64,000 nt of DNA from Daucus carota subsp. sativus (GCF_001625215.2 NC_030389.2:38987454-39051453); one strand, 5' to 3'. Numbered from the stretch's first letter, positions 37,401 through 50,319 are shown. The notes: a model not told the origin generated them from the letters alone. Numbers and translations: made by a program.

Positions 37401-40400
37401 TATATTGCCATCCCTAGTCTGCCGATCTGTCAATATGTCATACTTGCTATTGTTGCGAAGAAGACTTGCACAAATTTCTTGCTCCTTTGAGCTAGAAATG
37501 GCTTTGCTCGAAGGCTCTGTTGGTTGAAGGAAAATTACTTAGTTTCAAATATAATTTCCTACAAAATATTTTTCATGAAAATTATCCCTGCAATGTTATT
37601 TCGGATCTGGATTTTTTTCCTGAAGTCTTATCTAATAAAAATTATGAGAAATGATGAAAATGTAACAAATCAAAAAAATTAATCCTTTTCTGAAAAGGGC
37701 GACTTATCTTCTTCAGAATCATAGCATCTTTTTGGATTTTCCTGGTGAAAAACATTTTTATACATATCTACAGTATTCACTAAACTAAACACACATGGGA
37801 AACAGGAATCCCCCCCCCCCCCCCCCCCCCCCCCCCAATATATCAAACAAACGTCTATCTTCCTGAAACTAGGCAAACACCATAAAATAAGGAAGATATT
37901 TTTCATTGGATAAACAAACAGAGCCCAAGTGGCCCTTTGATATATACTAGTTCAGTCAAGGTTATGCAACTAGTTAAAGGGGTTTTATATCAAAGTGCCC
38001 ACCAAACTCGTTAAAATGTATCAAGTATCTACCCGATCTCCACAGCGACTCATTTAACATACTAAAATAATAATATATATCACCCTGTGTCACCTTGTTA
38101 ACTTTCCGCTAATCTTTTAACGGAAGTGCTGTGTTGGACAATGACGTGTATTTCTTTGCTCCGTTACTGTTTTGATTTTACATGTTTTGAAAATGGGTAC
38201 TTAATTAAAAGGGTACGTTAATGTCTATAATTCTTGTACTCTTTCAATTGCGACCGGTGACTCATCATAAGAGTTAGCAAATTCATACATAGTCTTTGAT
38301 ATGCAACTATGCAGGTTGTTATCGACACCTAATTCTTTGAAATGTTAGCTGAAGAAGGGAGTTTGCTTGGTTCAGTATTATGTTCAGGGTTCTTTCATCA
38401 TAATAGCGTCGTATTTACAGTGTCTCCGAGCTCCGTCACACAGGCCAGGGGTACTGCATCCTTTACGGAGAGGCACTTAAGTTTGCTGATAAACGCTAAA
38501 GACCAGAAAAGATATACGCCTAATATATACATACATGAGACCATGCCTGCAGTCTAGTCGAATGTACCAGTTGTTATGTGCCAACTCATCAAGGAATTAC
38601 ACGTCATTGTCCAGCACAGCACTTCCGTTAAAAAATTAATGTAAAGTTAACGGAATGATATATATTATTATTTAAGGGGCTTAAATGAGTCGTCGTGGAG
38701 ATTGAGTAGGTACTTGATACATTTTAACGAGTTGGGTGAGCATTTTGATATAAAACCCCTAGTTTAAAGTAAAGAGAAATAAGCTCATAAGAGGATTTGA
38801 AACATAATATTTAAAGTACTTGCATGCATGGTACATGGTCCGATATATGTTAGAAGACACAAGGTAATCACATACTACTGCAGAACTAACAATGACTGAT
38901 AAAACTCAAGATGATGTCAACATTGCACAAAAGAAAGTTCTACTCATTCACCAGACACTAAACAGCAACAAATGCATGTTTACATACACTGGGCAGTAAA
39001 AAATAAATTAATGAATACAAAAGATAAAGTATTTGAAGCTGTCACTGTGAGAATGATAAGGATAGCCTAAGACCAAGGACCAAAAGAAATTTCATAAAGT
39101 AAAGATTCACCTTGTTGCTGGTGATAGAAGATTGCTGCGATGCAACAGCAACAGACCACTCTTGTTTCAAGACATCAAATACTAGAGTCTCTGCATGCCC
39201 TGTATTAAAATAATAAAATATCTTCATCAGATAATATATACACCAGCTTTCAGAAATTCATTGGGCCTAATAAATGGCGTCACACACTTGCAGAGTAGTT
39301 GGCTTTAAAATTTCTATTATGTCGTTACAGAAAAAGTAATGAAGTGCAGATCATACGTTTTTTACGGCTGCCACCACCAGCAATGTACCATTTTGTTCCA
39401 AACAGAACACCACAACAACCAGCCCTAGGTGATGGATGGAAAGTTCGTATTTTAATTCTTGACCATATCATCTACAAAGAGATAATATTTAATTAATCAG
39501 AATCTCGACATGATATCGTGAATTGAAAAGTCTAGGAACAGAATTTCACAAACCGTCTCAAAGTCAAGCGAGAACAGATCATTTAGCGTTCTAGACTTTG
39601 TTGCTCCGCCAAAAATTAGAAGTGTTTTATCTTCATGAAGAGCTGCAACGTGATTGGATCTTGGGCACGGTATAGTCCCTCTATCAATGTCATGCGAGTC
39701 CCAAAATAATTAGTCAAAGGCTGATACAGTTAACACAATGGAAAATCACAGAAACTATGGAGAACTAAAAACAGGTACTCACTGCCACTTACTTGCTTTG
39801 GAGGGGAAGCCATGTCAAAGACTTCAAATCAAACATATGTAGATCATTTAGTTTCCTACGTTTAGCATCTTCACCGCCAAAAAGAATCAAAACAGAGCTA
39901 GCCCTAACTACTGTGTGACCACTGCGAGCTGCCTGCAGAGGAAGTGTTGATTATTAACATGGGACTACAAGAAGTTCAATAAAATACTCCCTGTTGGCTA
40001 TAATATCAGAAGATTGCTGCCATAAGATAAAAAAGTGATAAATTTTAAAGATAAAGATCACTGCTTTGGGTGTGGGATTACTATTGGTTTAAGACCAGGG
40101 AAACATAAAGTTCTCTACTACTCAGACATTCAGTGTCACTGCCTCAGTTAATCACGTGACTAGCAGCCTGCAATAATGATTGAAAGATACAAATAGGAGA
40201 AGTCACTTTTAAATAAGGATCGAGTCAAAACTCTACCCTATCAAAACCCTCAAACAAACATAGATTCTAGGTCACAAATACTTTCTTAAAAGACATGCAA
40301 TAAATAATACTGTCCCATTCAATTTGTCCATCAACAAGAAAACACGTTTTTACCAATTTACTATAAATATATTTTCTTTTCCATATCCACACTCCAATAA

Positions 40401-42517
40401 TACTATATATGCTTAAAATTTTAACATATTTAGAGCTTAATCACCTTAGTAAATGAATGTGGAGTTGTGGACAGACATTTTAGGACAAGTAGAACAGGAA
40501 ATATGGTCAAAATGAATGGGACAGAGGGAGCAGAAAGAATGAAATCAGCTGAGATAGCAATTAAGAGTTCATGCGCACCAATGGTCCTACTAGATATACT
40601 CAGAGAATAGTATACAATGTTCAGTCATACAAAAATTATCCCAAAGACTCATGACCACAGTCACACTTGATCCTTTTTGAAGACATACATATAAGGAATT
40701 ATATGTGCAAAATGAAAAGTATACCGGAATATCTCCCTTGGCTTCCATAAGTGACCAGCATTCTGTTTCTGTGTCAAATGCCCACACTATGCAAAAAACA
40801 AAATGGTTATTCAAGAGCATATACGGAACAAGTAGCAGGTTTCCACAGATGAACAGATACGCAACCTGAAATTCGATCACTTGCTGGATCAGTTTTTCCA
40901 CCAACCATCAGCGCCTTCTTCCCCCAAGACACCTAGAATGCACAACCAGCAAAACAAGCGCATAAACACGTCCTCAATAGGCTCTCACATACACATCCTA
41001 TATTATTCATTATTGAGGCAGAACCAAAAAAGTACATGCACCTCAGGGTACTTCAATTCGTAGTTGAATTATTATAAATATAAATTGTGATCCTTTCACA
41101 CAATCTGCCATTATGATTCTCATTCACACACAAGATTAAGAAACTTTGTAATATTGCATGTTCAAAAATACTGTATTAAACATGACGTTAAAAGTTAGAT
41201 TTGCAATGGGTGAAAGCTTCTACTAAAGAAAGCTTAAATGAATATCTGTCTCATACCAAACTATGACCCTTGCATGCAGGTATCTTCAGCGGTAGACTAG
41301 TTGGAGAAAGGTATAACTTTGATGAAGCAGTGGTCCATGAAAATCTGTCGAAGTTAAAAACCTGAAGAGAATAATAAAACAAAGTAAAATTACAACAGAT
41401 ACTCCAAAGACAACCACATAAAACAAATCATATTGCAAATCCAATTTGAACAAGAAGCCTCCAATTAAGCAAGAACAACTATATGACCTACAAAAACTAC
41501 AGAAACATAGGATCTTGTACCTGAACATCCTCTAACAATCCATGTCCAGATTCCCCACCAACCACCACCATCTTGTTCCCAATAACAGCTGCAGCATGCT
41601 AATCAAGGGAAAAGTAAATACAAGTAAATTAATTACAGCTATATATTGAACAATTGATATCTTAAATCATAAAACTAAAATTTAGTTATAATATACATTT
41701 AGACGTGGTGCAGGCTTGTCCCCAGAAGTTGATAACACCATCCAATTCTCACTGTTCCCTGAAGTGCAACTACTAAGTTCAGGAGCCGCAGATAAAGGCT
41801 GGCAGTTAGTCTCATCAGGATTATTTGTTGCAGCTGCACTACTTTCACTCTGCAATTCATGAATAGCTTAATGCTGGAATTAATGTCGAGAAATTAACAA
41901 AAAAAAGAGAGAATAAAATGGTCATAAAATTACATTAGAATTAGAGTTGCTCATGCGTTTAGGGTGTCTTATGGGTGTCCCCTGAGCCGAATCCGAAAGC
42001 TGAACTTTCAATCTGAGACCAAAAAGTTGCAAATACAATAAACCCAATGTCGACCAAAACATTCCACATAATGTACAATACCAAACATACTTCCAAATAC
42101 GTTTTGCTTTGCAGTATCAGAAAAAACATTTAAATGATGCAAAGTGCGATAAAAGAATAAACAAAACACACACTTGCACATATGACATATGGATCATGTT
42201 TCCGGGTTTTCTAAAACACATTTAAAAGATGCAAATTGTAATGGTAGAACACACACACACAAAAAAATACACAAAATATAAAGATTAGCTTTGTTGCAGA
42301 AAAAGGCCCATACATAAATAAATCTTTATCCCAAAGCATCACAAACTTTCAAATACAAAAGAATCATATACACATAAAGAAAAAAAAACTAATTAATCTC
42401 TCTAAATCTACACATAAAAGTAAACACAAATAACCAAAACCACACACACTAACACACACACACAAGGTGTAATTTTCACCTCCCAATCTTCATTCTTCTC
42501 CTTGAAAACCCAAACAT
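34401..42517 (-). CDS. kelch-repeat protein with C-terminal coiled coil
   Basis: Sixteen exons, minus strand, all GT-AG and in phase: 42517-42480, 42012-41934, 41849-41697, 41598-41521, 41361-41257, 40932-40866, 40786-40725, 39932-39793, 39680-39554, 39471-39357, 39199-39111, 36565-36479, 36395-36066, 35377-34847, 34733-34674, 34481-34401; product 713 aa. The start MFGFSRRRMKIGRLKVQLSD fits the family, as I recall it from Arabidopsis At5g18590. Residues about 85-380 hold five to six kelch repeats (HAAAVIGNKMVVVGGE; RSGHTVV...ILFGGEDAKRR; RSNHVAA...IFGGATKSRTLNDL; RAGCCGV...IAGGG). Residues 381-550 are a polar linker. Residues about 555-700 form a coiled coil (LAALSKKNGILEGQLAVA...ELHSTRGVLAGERARAFQLQ). 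The C-terminal part resembles ACBP4/5-type kelch proteins, but no acyl-CoA-binding domain is present. Molecular function unknown to me. Confidence 0.93.
37025..37046. repeat. poly(A) run of 22 in kelch intron 11
   Basis: Uninterrupted A tract in the 2.5-kb intron 36566-39110. Confidence 0.9.
37810..37836. repeat. poly(C) run of 27 in kelch intron 11
   Basis: Twenty-seven consecutive C (G on the transcribed strand), rare in an AT-rich plant genome. On the pre-mRNA it is an uninterrupted G run able to form G-quadruplexes. The exact length may be affected by sequencing. Confidence 0.85.
37979..38759. mobile_element. foldback element with about 180-bp terminal inverted repeats
   Basis: The left arm (37979 to about 38157, GGGGTTTTATATCAAAGTGC...) matches the inverted right arm (38759 back to about 38588, GGGGTTTTATATCAAAATGC...) almost throughout, including the block around GGACAATGACGTGTA. 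The flanks TAGTTAAA and TAGTTTAAA are near-identical and may be a decayed 9-bp target duplication, as in Mutator-like elements. No coding capacity. It sits in kelch intron 11. Confidence 0.75.
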
Positions 42518-45037
42518 CTTCCTGTACATTAATAAACTTCACTGCAAAAAACATAAACAACCAAAAAAAGACTTATAAGAAACTAAAAAAACACAATCTT
42601 TTTCAACTAAGAAACAACAATAAGTGCACAAAAACACCAGCATTATTACCTCAAAGCTAGGGTTCCAACTCACACTAAAACAAGGGGGATCAAAACGACA
42701 ACTACACTGTCGTTTTGATGGTTCTCAGCTCACTCCTCCTAATCTTGACAGCTATTTACCAGTAGAGATATACACACAAATATGTTTGTGTGTGTGTCTA
42801 GTGGGCGCAGGTTAGCAAAAGTGATTTGTCTTTTGTATGTACTTGGGATTCACATGGATTACGTAAACCTGGGTTTAATAATGACGTTGCTGACGTGGAA
42901 GGTGTTCTAACATGAGCCGAGGTTGGAGGCGTAGGTTAGCAAGTGGAAAGGACTGTTTGGTCAGTTGTGTTTTTTACTTTAAGAGGACGAGGTGAGGTTT
43001 TCGAGCAGAGTGTGTAATAAATGCGTGCGGTAAAGTTGGGGAGTGTTTGTGGGGCCTTGTTTCTCTTCTTGGGACTTGTGAGTTGAGATTTTATAATCTC
43101 ACTTTTGTGTCCGAACAGGGGCCCAGATGTATAATGGGCCTAGTTGGTACTGAAATTTGGTTATATGGGCTACAGATACAAATCTCCCTTTTAACTACTT
43201 GGTCTGCGGGCCTGTGTTTAACTTTTGACACATAAGCTATCACATATGTACGGGCTTGTGATACTGTTAGCTGGTGATTAAATGGATGATAATTAGGTCG
43301 GATCAGGTGATATATTCTGTATCGTATTGAAATTCAGTCATATTAAAATTTGATTCGAATTTGAAAAATGTTTGAAAATAAATATGTAAATCCGATCCGA
43401 CGAATTTCAGATAGGATCTGGATATATCTGAAATTTGAAAATTTTGAATTAAATATCCGAAATACCTGAAAATCGATATTTGAAATTTAAAAATTAAAAT
43501 TTAATTCAATAATAGCACTCTAATAGTAAACACTATTGAAAAATAAGCATATGATCGACATCAATTAATAATTATTCAAAATCTCATAAAATTTATGATT
43601 TGAAAAGAGACTCTACCTAATTTATAGTTTTCATTTAAAATTATAGTTTCTATTTGAAGAAATGTATCTATATGTATAAATGGATTTTATTTAAATGATA
43701 TAAGATATTGAGTGACTGATCCGTCAGAATTGAACTATAAAACTTGTTTAATATTACTTTTAGACAAGAACAATAAAACATATTTATAATTATTGAATTA
43801 AAAAAGATATATTATAAAAGCGACCTCTCAAAATCGACACACACACAAGAATATGGATGGCATGTCAAATATACTATTTGAAAATTTGTGTAATATATCT
43901 ATTTCTAGTTTATATACTTTTATTCTATAGATAATACATTTTATATAAAATAGAAGGTAAATAAGGAAATTTTAGTTAAAAATTTTAAAGTGCAAGTGTT
44001 CTAGAAAATTATAATATGATTCGAATTTTTGAATAATTACATAGTATTAGCTAAATGCTAATGGGAAATAGAATGTAATCAAATGAGTGAAAATAAAGGA
44101 AAATAATAGAGAGTTTGGGAATAAGAGTGATCGGAAATCGTCCAAAACCCACGACTTTTATAAATTGAAACTAATAGTTCTGTTGGCGACCAAATTTCGT
44201 TGGCGGGATAGTCATTACATTATAAAATCCTGATCAATTTATAAAAATCTTATTCATAGTGGTATAAGAATAATTATTATTAGAAAAAATTATATGATGA
44301 TAACCAAATTATGATATTGTGATGTTTGATATCTCTGATATTCGATTAAAAGAAGTTTCGCTTATTAACAAAAAGTATAGATAACAATAATATAATTTAA
44401 ATGTATCATATATGTGGTCGTTTGGGAAAACTTAAAAAATTATCATATATATGAACCAAAGTAAAGAAGTGGTCCTAGGATTGAGAAGTAAATTAAGAGA
44501 TTAAACTGTTAAGGAAATGAGTAAAAGTCTTCAAACAAAAGCTGACATTCTCAACTTTTTATAACTGCTTCTAACTTTTTTTCACAAACGAGCTAAGAAA
44601 AATAGAAGACGGCTTCTTATCGGAAAAAGCCAGCTTTTGTCGAACATGCACTATATATGTCTTTTGCTCCCAATTTCAATACGTACGTTTTTCTTTATAT
44701 ATACATCAAATTATGGCTTTGCCGAATAGTGTATTGCGATATGATTATACAGTTCGACAGAGCACACAAGTTCATAATATATAAATATTTTTCATATAGA
44801 TGATAGCACAGATCAGCTTATACAAAAGGGCCGATGGATACATATAATAGACATGGATGCAATATAGCTTCACTAGAACACTCACTCTAGGGAATATATA
44901 TTTCTTAGCTAACTATACCGAACACTTGCACTTTGCACGTAAAAAGCAATTATTTAGAATCAGTGCTGGATTTATATAATCATTACTCAACATAGTATTA
45001 TGAGAGTAAAGTATTAATGTTGGTTTTTACAATGAAA
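42518..45037. other. intergenic region, kelch gene 5' side to GRX cluster
   Basis: The first 300 bp are kelch 5' UTR/promoter. A close pair of TGACGT motifs lies at 42882-42898. From 43290 to 44440 the DNA is AT-rich with GATATTTGAAATTTGAAAA-type short repeats. No other gene recognised; the last 150 bp are the 3' UTR of the first glutaredoxin. Confidence 0.45.
42882..42898. promoter_or_regulatory. as-1-like pair of TGACGT motifs
   Basis: TGACGTTGCTGACGTGG: two TGACGT cores nine bases apart, about 370 bp upstream of the kelch start codon. Such paired TGACG sites are typical targets of TGA bZIP factors, though the spacing is shorter than in the classical as-1 element. Function inferred only from sequence. 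Confidence 0.3.
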
Positions 45038-45346
45038 TTAAACCCACATAGCTCCGGCTCGGGTAAGCATAGGCCTTAAGTTACGTTGGAGGTGAAGAGT
45101 CATGACTTCATTGGCTCCTCCCACAAGTTCACCACCAATAAACACGGCTGGCACCACCGGATTGCGGCCCAGCATTGCCAGCGCAGTCTCGATCTCACGG
45201 CCTCTAGGGATCTCATCAAGCTCGTAAACAACAGGATTAACTCCAAAATCATGCAAGAGTGACTTGACAGTGTGGCTAATGCAGCAATTAGTCTTGCTAA
45301 AGATCACTACCAACCTCTCGGACACCATACTCGTAACCCTCTCCAT
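45038..45346 (-). CDS. CC-type (class III) glutaredoxin, copy 1
   Basis: Intronless, 102 aa, thioredoxin fold. The active site CCIS is at residues 21-24 within [32 protein letters not shown] carries the cis-proline and glycine motif for glutathione. The L..ML sequence near the end corresponds to the L**LL motif of ROXY proteins. The carboxyl end is GAMWV, so the usual ALWL TGA-binding end is altered at two positions. Plant CC-type glutaredoxins act mostly as TGA bZIP co-regulators in nitrogen, stress and developmental signalling. The start ERVTSMVSE is supported by exactly equal length in all four copies and a TATA box at 45451-45463. Closest to the S-type group (Arabidopsis GRXS2-S8). Confidence 0.95.
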   Translation of the reverse strand: MERVTSMVSERLVVIFSKTNCCISHTVKSLLHDFGVNPVVYELDEIPRGREIETALAMLGRNPVVPAVFIGGELVGGANEVMTLHLQRNLRPMLTRAGAMWV

Positions 45347-45450
45347 CGAAGAATGTTGAGATTGATTATGTATGTAGTGTGTGAAATGTGTGTATAGATG
45401 TTGAGATTGTTATGCAGTTAAGTTGTGAGGAAGTTGAAGAGGCAAGGAAC

Positions 45451-45463
45451 GGTATATATAGGG
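45451..45463 (-). promoter_or_regulatory. TATA box of GRX copy 1
   Basis: CCCTATATATACC on the minus strand, about 105 bp upstream of the start codon. Identical sequence and similar distance in copy 2. Confidence 0.75.
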
Positions 45464-45590
45464 TTGGTGAAGGTGGCGAGTTGGGCAGTGATGTGTTGAT
45501 TTTTTTTATAAAGATGGGAATGTGTTGGTATGGATAAAGATGGATTTAATTTGTAGCTAGCACATATACGACATACGATAAAAAAGAAAA

Positions 45591-45617
45591 TGCACGATAA
45601 CGAATCTCTGCGTACGG
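45591..45617 (-). promoter_or_regulatory. conserved upstream box of GRX copy 1
   Basis: A 27-bp block containing ACGAATCTCTGCG, preserved upstream of all three minus-strand copies (also 50543-50569 and 55767-55793) at 111-128 bp from the TATA box. In copy 3 it contains TGACG, in the other two TAACG. Confidence 0.5.
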
Positions 45618-46304
45618 AAATGTTGGTATTAATAAAATATTTAAAAAAAACTATGTGTTAAATGTCTGGTATATTTATTATAGCACCAGTAAAACATTTC
45701 ATCTTAATTATCATTTTATTTTGTCATTTTATTTTGTGAAAAATTTGTATCATATTTTATCATTTTATGTTCCTGTTTGAGAATTAGAGGTTAATGTCAA
45801 TGTACTGAATTAATTAGATGTTCTGATTTGATTAGTAGATTGGAGTAGCATTTTTTTGTAAAACTATTTGGTAATTAGTTGATTGATTAGATTTTCTGAC
45901 CTAAACTAAAACCTTTAACGTAAAAAACTCCTCAAAATAGACTTTCTAAATTGGCTTTTTAGATCCAAAACTCTATTTCAATTCACTAAGTATCAAAAAC
46001 TAACATTAACTAATTCTAATGGTCAAACTTTTAAAACACCTCAAAACCTCTAACCCAAAAAAACTCATCAAAATAGTCTTTTCTATATTAGCTTTTTAAA
46101 TATAAACCTCTATTTTAATCCACTAACTGCCAAAAACTAACGAGTTAATTCTGATAGTCAAACTTTTAAAACACCTCAAAATCTATAATTCTGTCCAAAA
46201 CCTCTAACTTCCACGCAAACACTACATATAACACTACTCTTATACATATACTAGCCAGAAGCCAGGCGGAAAAGTCCTGCACAAACATTCACTATAAGCA
46301 ATAC

Positions 46305-47180
46305 TGTGTGAGCTAATTGTGGTCCTTGCCGACTTTTAGCGTAATTTTCAGCATATATGCTGAGTTTATAAATGGAGAAAGAATTATTCATCCAATTGAA
46401 ATCTTTATATATATTTCTCTCTCGCAGGGGACCGTATATGCTGGAACAAACGTAAAAGCTTGATAAAAACAAGAAAGAGGAGAATGTAGAATAAAATTTC
46501 GATATTGGTCAGTGATGAACTAGTGATAAACTGGTTAGCACTGTTCAGACAAAGGGGAGGCCATAAAGATTAAGGGGACCCTGGTACGTACGGAGTGATA
46601 TACGTACATATATGCTTTACATGATCATTCGGTCGTCAACTGGATTAATCTCTTCGTATTCACTCCTTGATGTGTATGTGCAGCTAAATATGCAAACAAA
46701 TCAGTATGTTACAGCGAATTCTATACCGAGAAAAATTTGTGATGTTTTTTTTGAACTAATAACGAATGTCTAAAATTGTGATATTTTGAAGAACCTACTA
46801 CTCTGAGCTAAAATGAAGGGAATTTTCTATCGTAAATTGACATACATCTTATTTGAGCTTAAAATTCGCATAAAAAGGCTGTATTTTTGTTGTGATGAAA
46901 TAAAAGAAATATCAGAAAGATTGAATGTAGGCCGAGTGTACAGCAAAAGAGTACAACTGATCTTATGATTGCACTCAGGTCACAAGGTATATATTAATCA
47001 GTTTCTCCCAAAAGGCTAAAATACACAAATTACATCATGACATAAATGGGGTGACTTAAATACAGTCCAGCTCCCAGAAGCATCACTTTATATGAGAAGT
47101 ACTTGTATAGACAAAGACAGACTTGCATGAAAGTAACTCGATGTTTATTTGGTCCCCGAATATATCTTATCTAAACTTTA
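46305..47180. repeat. duplicated upstream blocks A-C, unit 1
   Basis: Block A (about 46305-46460, with CATATATGCTGAGTTT), block B (about 46575-46600, TACGGAGTGAT) and block C (about 47030-47180, GTGACTTAAATACAGTCCAG). The same blocks occur in the same order upstream of copy 2 (51195-51725); A and B recur upstream of copy 3 (57000-57110, 57268-57285). No coding frame is conserved. Confidence 0.7.
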
Positions 47181-47269
47181 TAATATGACTTTGTTCAAAT
47201 ACATGTCAAGTAAACTTTCAAGTAAATTATCAAGTTTTATAAACATGGCGAATTTACGTAGGAATTTTC

Positions 47270-47760
47270 GAGATTTTGTGGGGAAGAAGATAAGCATCAG
47301 AAAAGAAGAGGGGCATGGCTGAGTCTAAAGAAGACTTCCAACAAGTTGATGCAGATAAGATGAAAACCTAATGCCATGGCGGTTCGTGGCATAACCATAT
47401 CATTGTGCACAGAAGTGTATATATTCTAAAGGAACATAAATAAGTCTACAAAAGGAACATAGCACAAATCACATATATAGATTACCAACACGTACAGTCT
47501 CTGTCAAGAAACTAACAAGGCTGCAAAAAGATATTCTCCCAATTAGTCTTGCTTGTTGCACACTTTGAGCAGATTAATTGTATGTGGATTAGAGACGAAG
47601 ATCTGGTTGTGCAGGCAATGTAAATTTTGTTCCTCGATCGGGAATAATTCTGCATTATCTTGATAACTACGTCTGTCTTAATTAGGATCACTGAGTAGCG
47701 GGCATGTGCTTGATACACAATCAATCGCATGCATTTTTTTCCCTTTCCGAATTTCACTGG
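47270..47760. repeat. duplicated block D, unit 1
   Basis: About 490 bp, roughly 90 per cent identical by eye to 53037-53525. The first half (AAGATAAGCATCAGAAAA to CCATATCATTGTGCAC) is almost unchanged. It includes a hairpin with 8-bp arms, ATGCCATG and CGTGGCAT. Small open frames are not shared between copies, so it is regulatory or a non-coding transcript, or simply a recent duplicate. Confidence 0.65.
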
Positions 47761-48699
47761 CGCAGATTAATACTGACTCCTCGTCCATTTTCAAGAGATT
47801 AAAGTTCTTAACTGAGATTCAGCCGCTGCCCGCTGGAATTTTAAATTAAAAGACCACTCACCTCAGATGTATGTATGGGCATCAAAACGGGTTATGTGGA
47901 ATAAATTTATTTAAAACAGGTCGGGTTTGTTTGTGTACAAAATTTAAACCCGTTGTAGATCGTCTCGGGATTAGGTTACACAAAGCCTACGTATTATGTG
48001 GGATAATTATATTTAAAATGCTAGGTGCAACATAAAATATGATTGTACATGATACATTTCGTTACTATACAAAAATAAGATCGATTTTATACTATACTAC
48101 GATTTTGTGACTTACTAATATTTGACCTTTAAATTTATGATAGAGCATCTTAATATATATCAGGAGATTAATTACCAGTATATATAGTTTTGAATACTTA
48201 TTCTACTTAATGAATTAAGTTAGCTGCCATATATTCGTGCACTATTTCAGCTCTATTTAGTGTATATTTGTTTCTATCAACTTTTTAATAAATTATTTTG
48301 TATATATATCGTAGAGCAAGGCAAGCGACGTTGGGAATGTTACTGATGTTGATAAAAGCAGGAGGGTAATGAGAGCACCGATTCCGAAGACCATGACATG
48401 AGTCATCCCTATATTGTTGTGATTAGGGGTGGTCCAGTTATTAAGGGATAATATTTAGCTTCATAAATGTAATTTGACTTCGTATGGATGTTTGAATGAC
48501 GCGTGCTTTTTCTTTTGGTTCAAATATTTATTGAGATGTTTTTTAATGAAACTATGATATTGCATATTTATTTGTTGAATTGATTTATATTAGTTGAACT
48601 GTTTGTCAGAGTAGTAAAAGATATTGAACAGGATTTGGTGTTGAAAAAATTTGGATGTCATAAAATGGTTAGAATACAGCAAAATACAGCAGGCTAATT
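47761..48699. other. intergenic stretch
   Basis: AT-rich; no gene, RNA or transposon end recognised. Confidence 0.4.
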
Positions 48700-49120
48700 C
48701 CATATGAATTTCAAATTTACGACGGAACAATATGTCGTAAGTTCATGTTTTCCCCCAAACTATTGAAGGGACATTCAGTCGCAAGATTAAAGTTGCTCAA
48801 ACAAAAATCCGGGAAAGACAACATACATATGACGGAATCTTTCGTCGTAAATTGGTTAACTTACGATAAATAGTACATCGTAAGATCAAAATTGTCCCAA
48901 CAAAAATCTGGGACCCACAATGTACATACGACGGAAACTTTCATCGTAAATTGGTAAACTTACGACGGTTAAGACTACTTACGACACATGTTTGACGTTG
49001 TGACATTTTCTGAAACTTATTACTTGACCAAAAACGATGGAAATAGTCCGCCATAAATTACGAACTTACGATAAAAATGTGTCTTAATTTGTGTCGTAAA
49101 AATCCTGTTTCGTTGTAGTG
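48700..49120 (-). mobile_element. CACTA transposon end
   Basis: Read on the minus strand from 49120: CACTACAACGAAACAGG, a CACTA terminal repeat, followed by many subterminal copies of TTACGACGGA / TCGTAAGTT in both orientations. The opposite end is not found, so it is a truncated or very short derivative. No transposase coding. Confidence 0.65.
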
Positions 49121-50010
49121 ATAGGTGTCCGTCAAAGGTGAAAAGGTATATCGCATATATTTTGAGGATTGAAACGATGGAATTGAAATAATGGGGAGCG
49201 ACAGCTACACGGTAGTATTCTTTAAAGGCCATAAGCGTGATTTAACCTTTACTAATGTATATAACCTTAACTCACACAAAACATAACCTTTTTGTTGCCA
49301 CAATGAATTAAGTAATTAACACTAAACAACTAAAAAAACTCTAACTTCTAAGTTCTTATGTTTGCATCCGTAATCGTCCAAATGCAATTAATAGCAACTT
49401 TTGTTGCTCGTGAAAATAGAGTTACCTTGTACCTAGCTAGTTGCAAACCACGTCTTTTTTATAAGTGATTTTATGAAGATATTGAAATTAAAAAGAATAA
49501 TTGGCACGGCAATCCCCCCTATAGATAAATGCATGATGCTCAATCGAATTATTCGTGCCTGTAACTTTTTATTGGCTGTATATATTTTGTATGTGCTTAT
49601 CATCTCAAAGATCTGCATGCTTCTAATCTGATCAGGTGCATAAGGTAGTTGATATTTTCTGCACGTCTGCTTGCAGTAGCTACGATAAAGCATGCATATA
49701 AGCAGTTTCTTCAATGGAAAATTCTGCAAATTAAAAAGAAAATCATATCCTTCATCATATATAGAAAATCAGCTCATTAAAAAGGCTGATGGGTACATAT
49801 CATATAGGAACACCCACTTATTAATTAACAAGCTTCTTTAGAATACTCACTCTAGAGAAACTGATACACATTAATTAGTTAGCTACTCGGTGTAGTTTGC
49901 ATGTGAAATGCAATTATTATTAGTCACTGCCGGGTTCATATATAGTCTCTTCATCATAGTAACGAAATGGTATTGTTGTTAACTTGTAGTATCTGTGAGT
50001 TGAGTTGAAC

Positions 50011-50319
50011 CTAAAGCCACATAGCTCCGGCTCGGGTAAGCATGGGCCTTAAGTTGCGTTGGAGGTGAAGGCTCATCACTTCATTGGCTCCTCCTACAAG
50101 TTCACCACCAATAAACACGGCTGGCACCACCGGATCGCGGCCCAGCATTGCCAGGGCAGTCTCGATCTCACTGCCTCCAGGGATTTTATCGAGCTCATAA
50201 ACAACGGGATTGACTCCAAAATCGTGCAAGAGTGACTTGACAGTGTGGCTAATGCAGCAGTTAGTCTTGCTAAAGATCACGACCGGCCTTTCGGACACCA
50301 TACTCGTAACCCTCTCCAT
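50011..50319 (-). CDS. CC-type glutaredoxin, copy 2
   Basis: 102 aa, same architecture as copy 1: active site CCIS at 21-24, [17 protein letters not shown], end GAMWL. Differs from copy 1 by a few residues (for example [10 protein letters not shown] for [10 protein letters not shown]). An in-frame ATG seven codons upstream (50340) exists, but the start is placed at [10 protein letters not shown] because all copies share this start and length. TATA box at 50412-50424. Lies about 4.7 kb from copy 1 as part of a tandem duplication that also includes upstream sequence. Expected to be a glutathione-dependent oxidoreductase or TGA-factor partner; no breaks seen. Confidence 0.95.
   Translation of the reverse strand: MERVTSMVSERPVVIFSKTNCCISHTVKSLLHDFGVNPVVYELDKIPGGSEIETALAMLGRDPVVPAVFIGGELVGGANEVMSLHLQRNLRPMLTRAGAMWL

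Noticed and set aside
34401..42517. Kelch gene as an acyl-CoA-binding protein (ACBP4/5)
   Set aside because: The C-terminal coiled coil is similar, but there is no ACB domain at the amino end and the start matches the family without it.
42624..42815. Short plus-strand frame near the kelch gene start
   Set aside because: It lies in the kelch promoter/5' UTR on the opposite strand and resembles no protein.
47270..47760. Block D as a known microRNA precursor
   Set aside because: I compared it with the conserved plant miRNA sequences I remember and found no match; the only clear hairpin has 8-bp arms, too short for a precursor.
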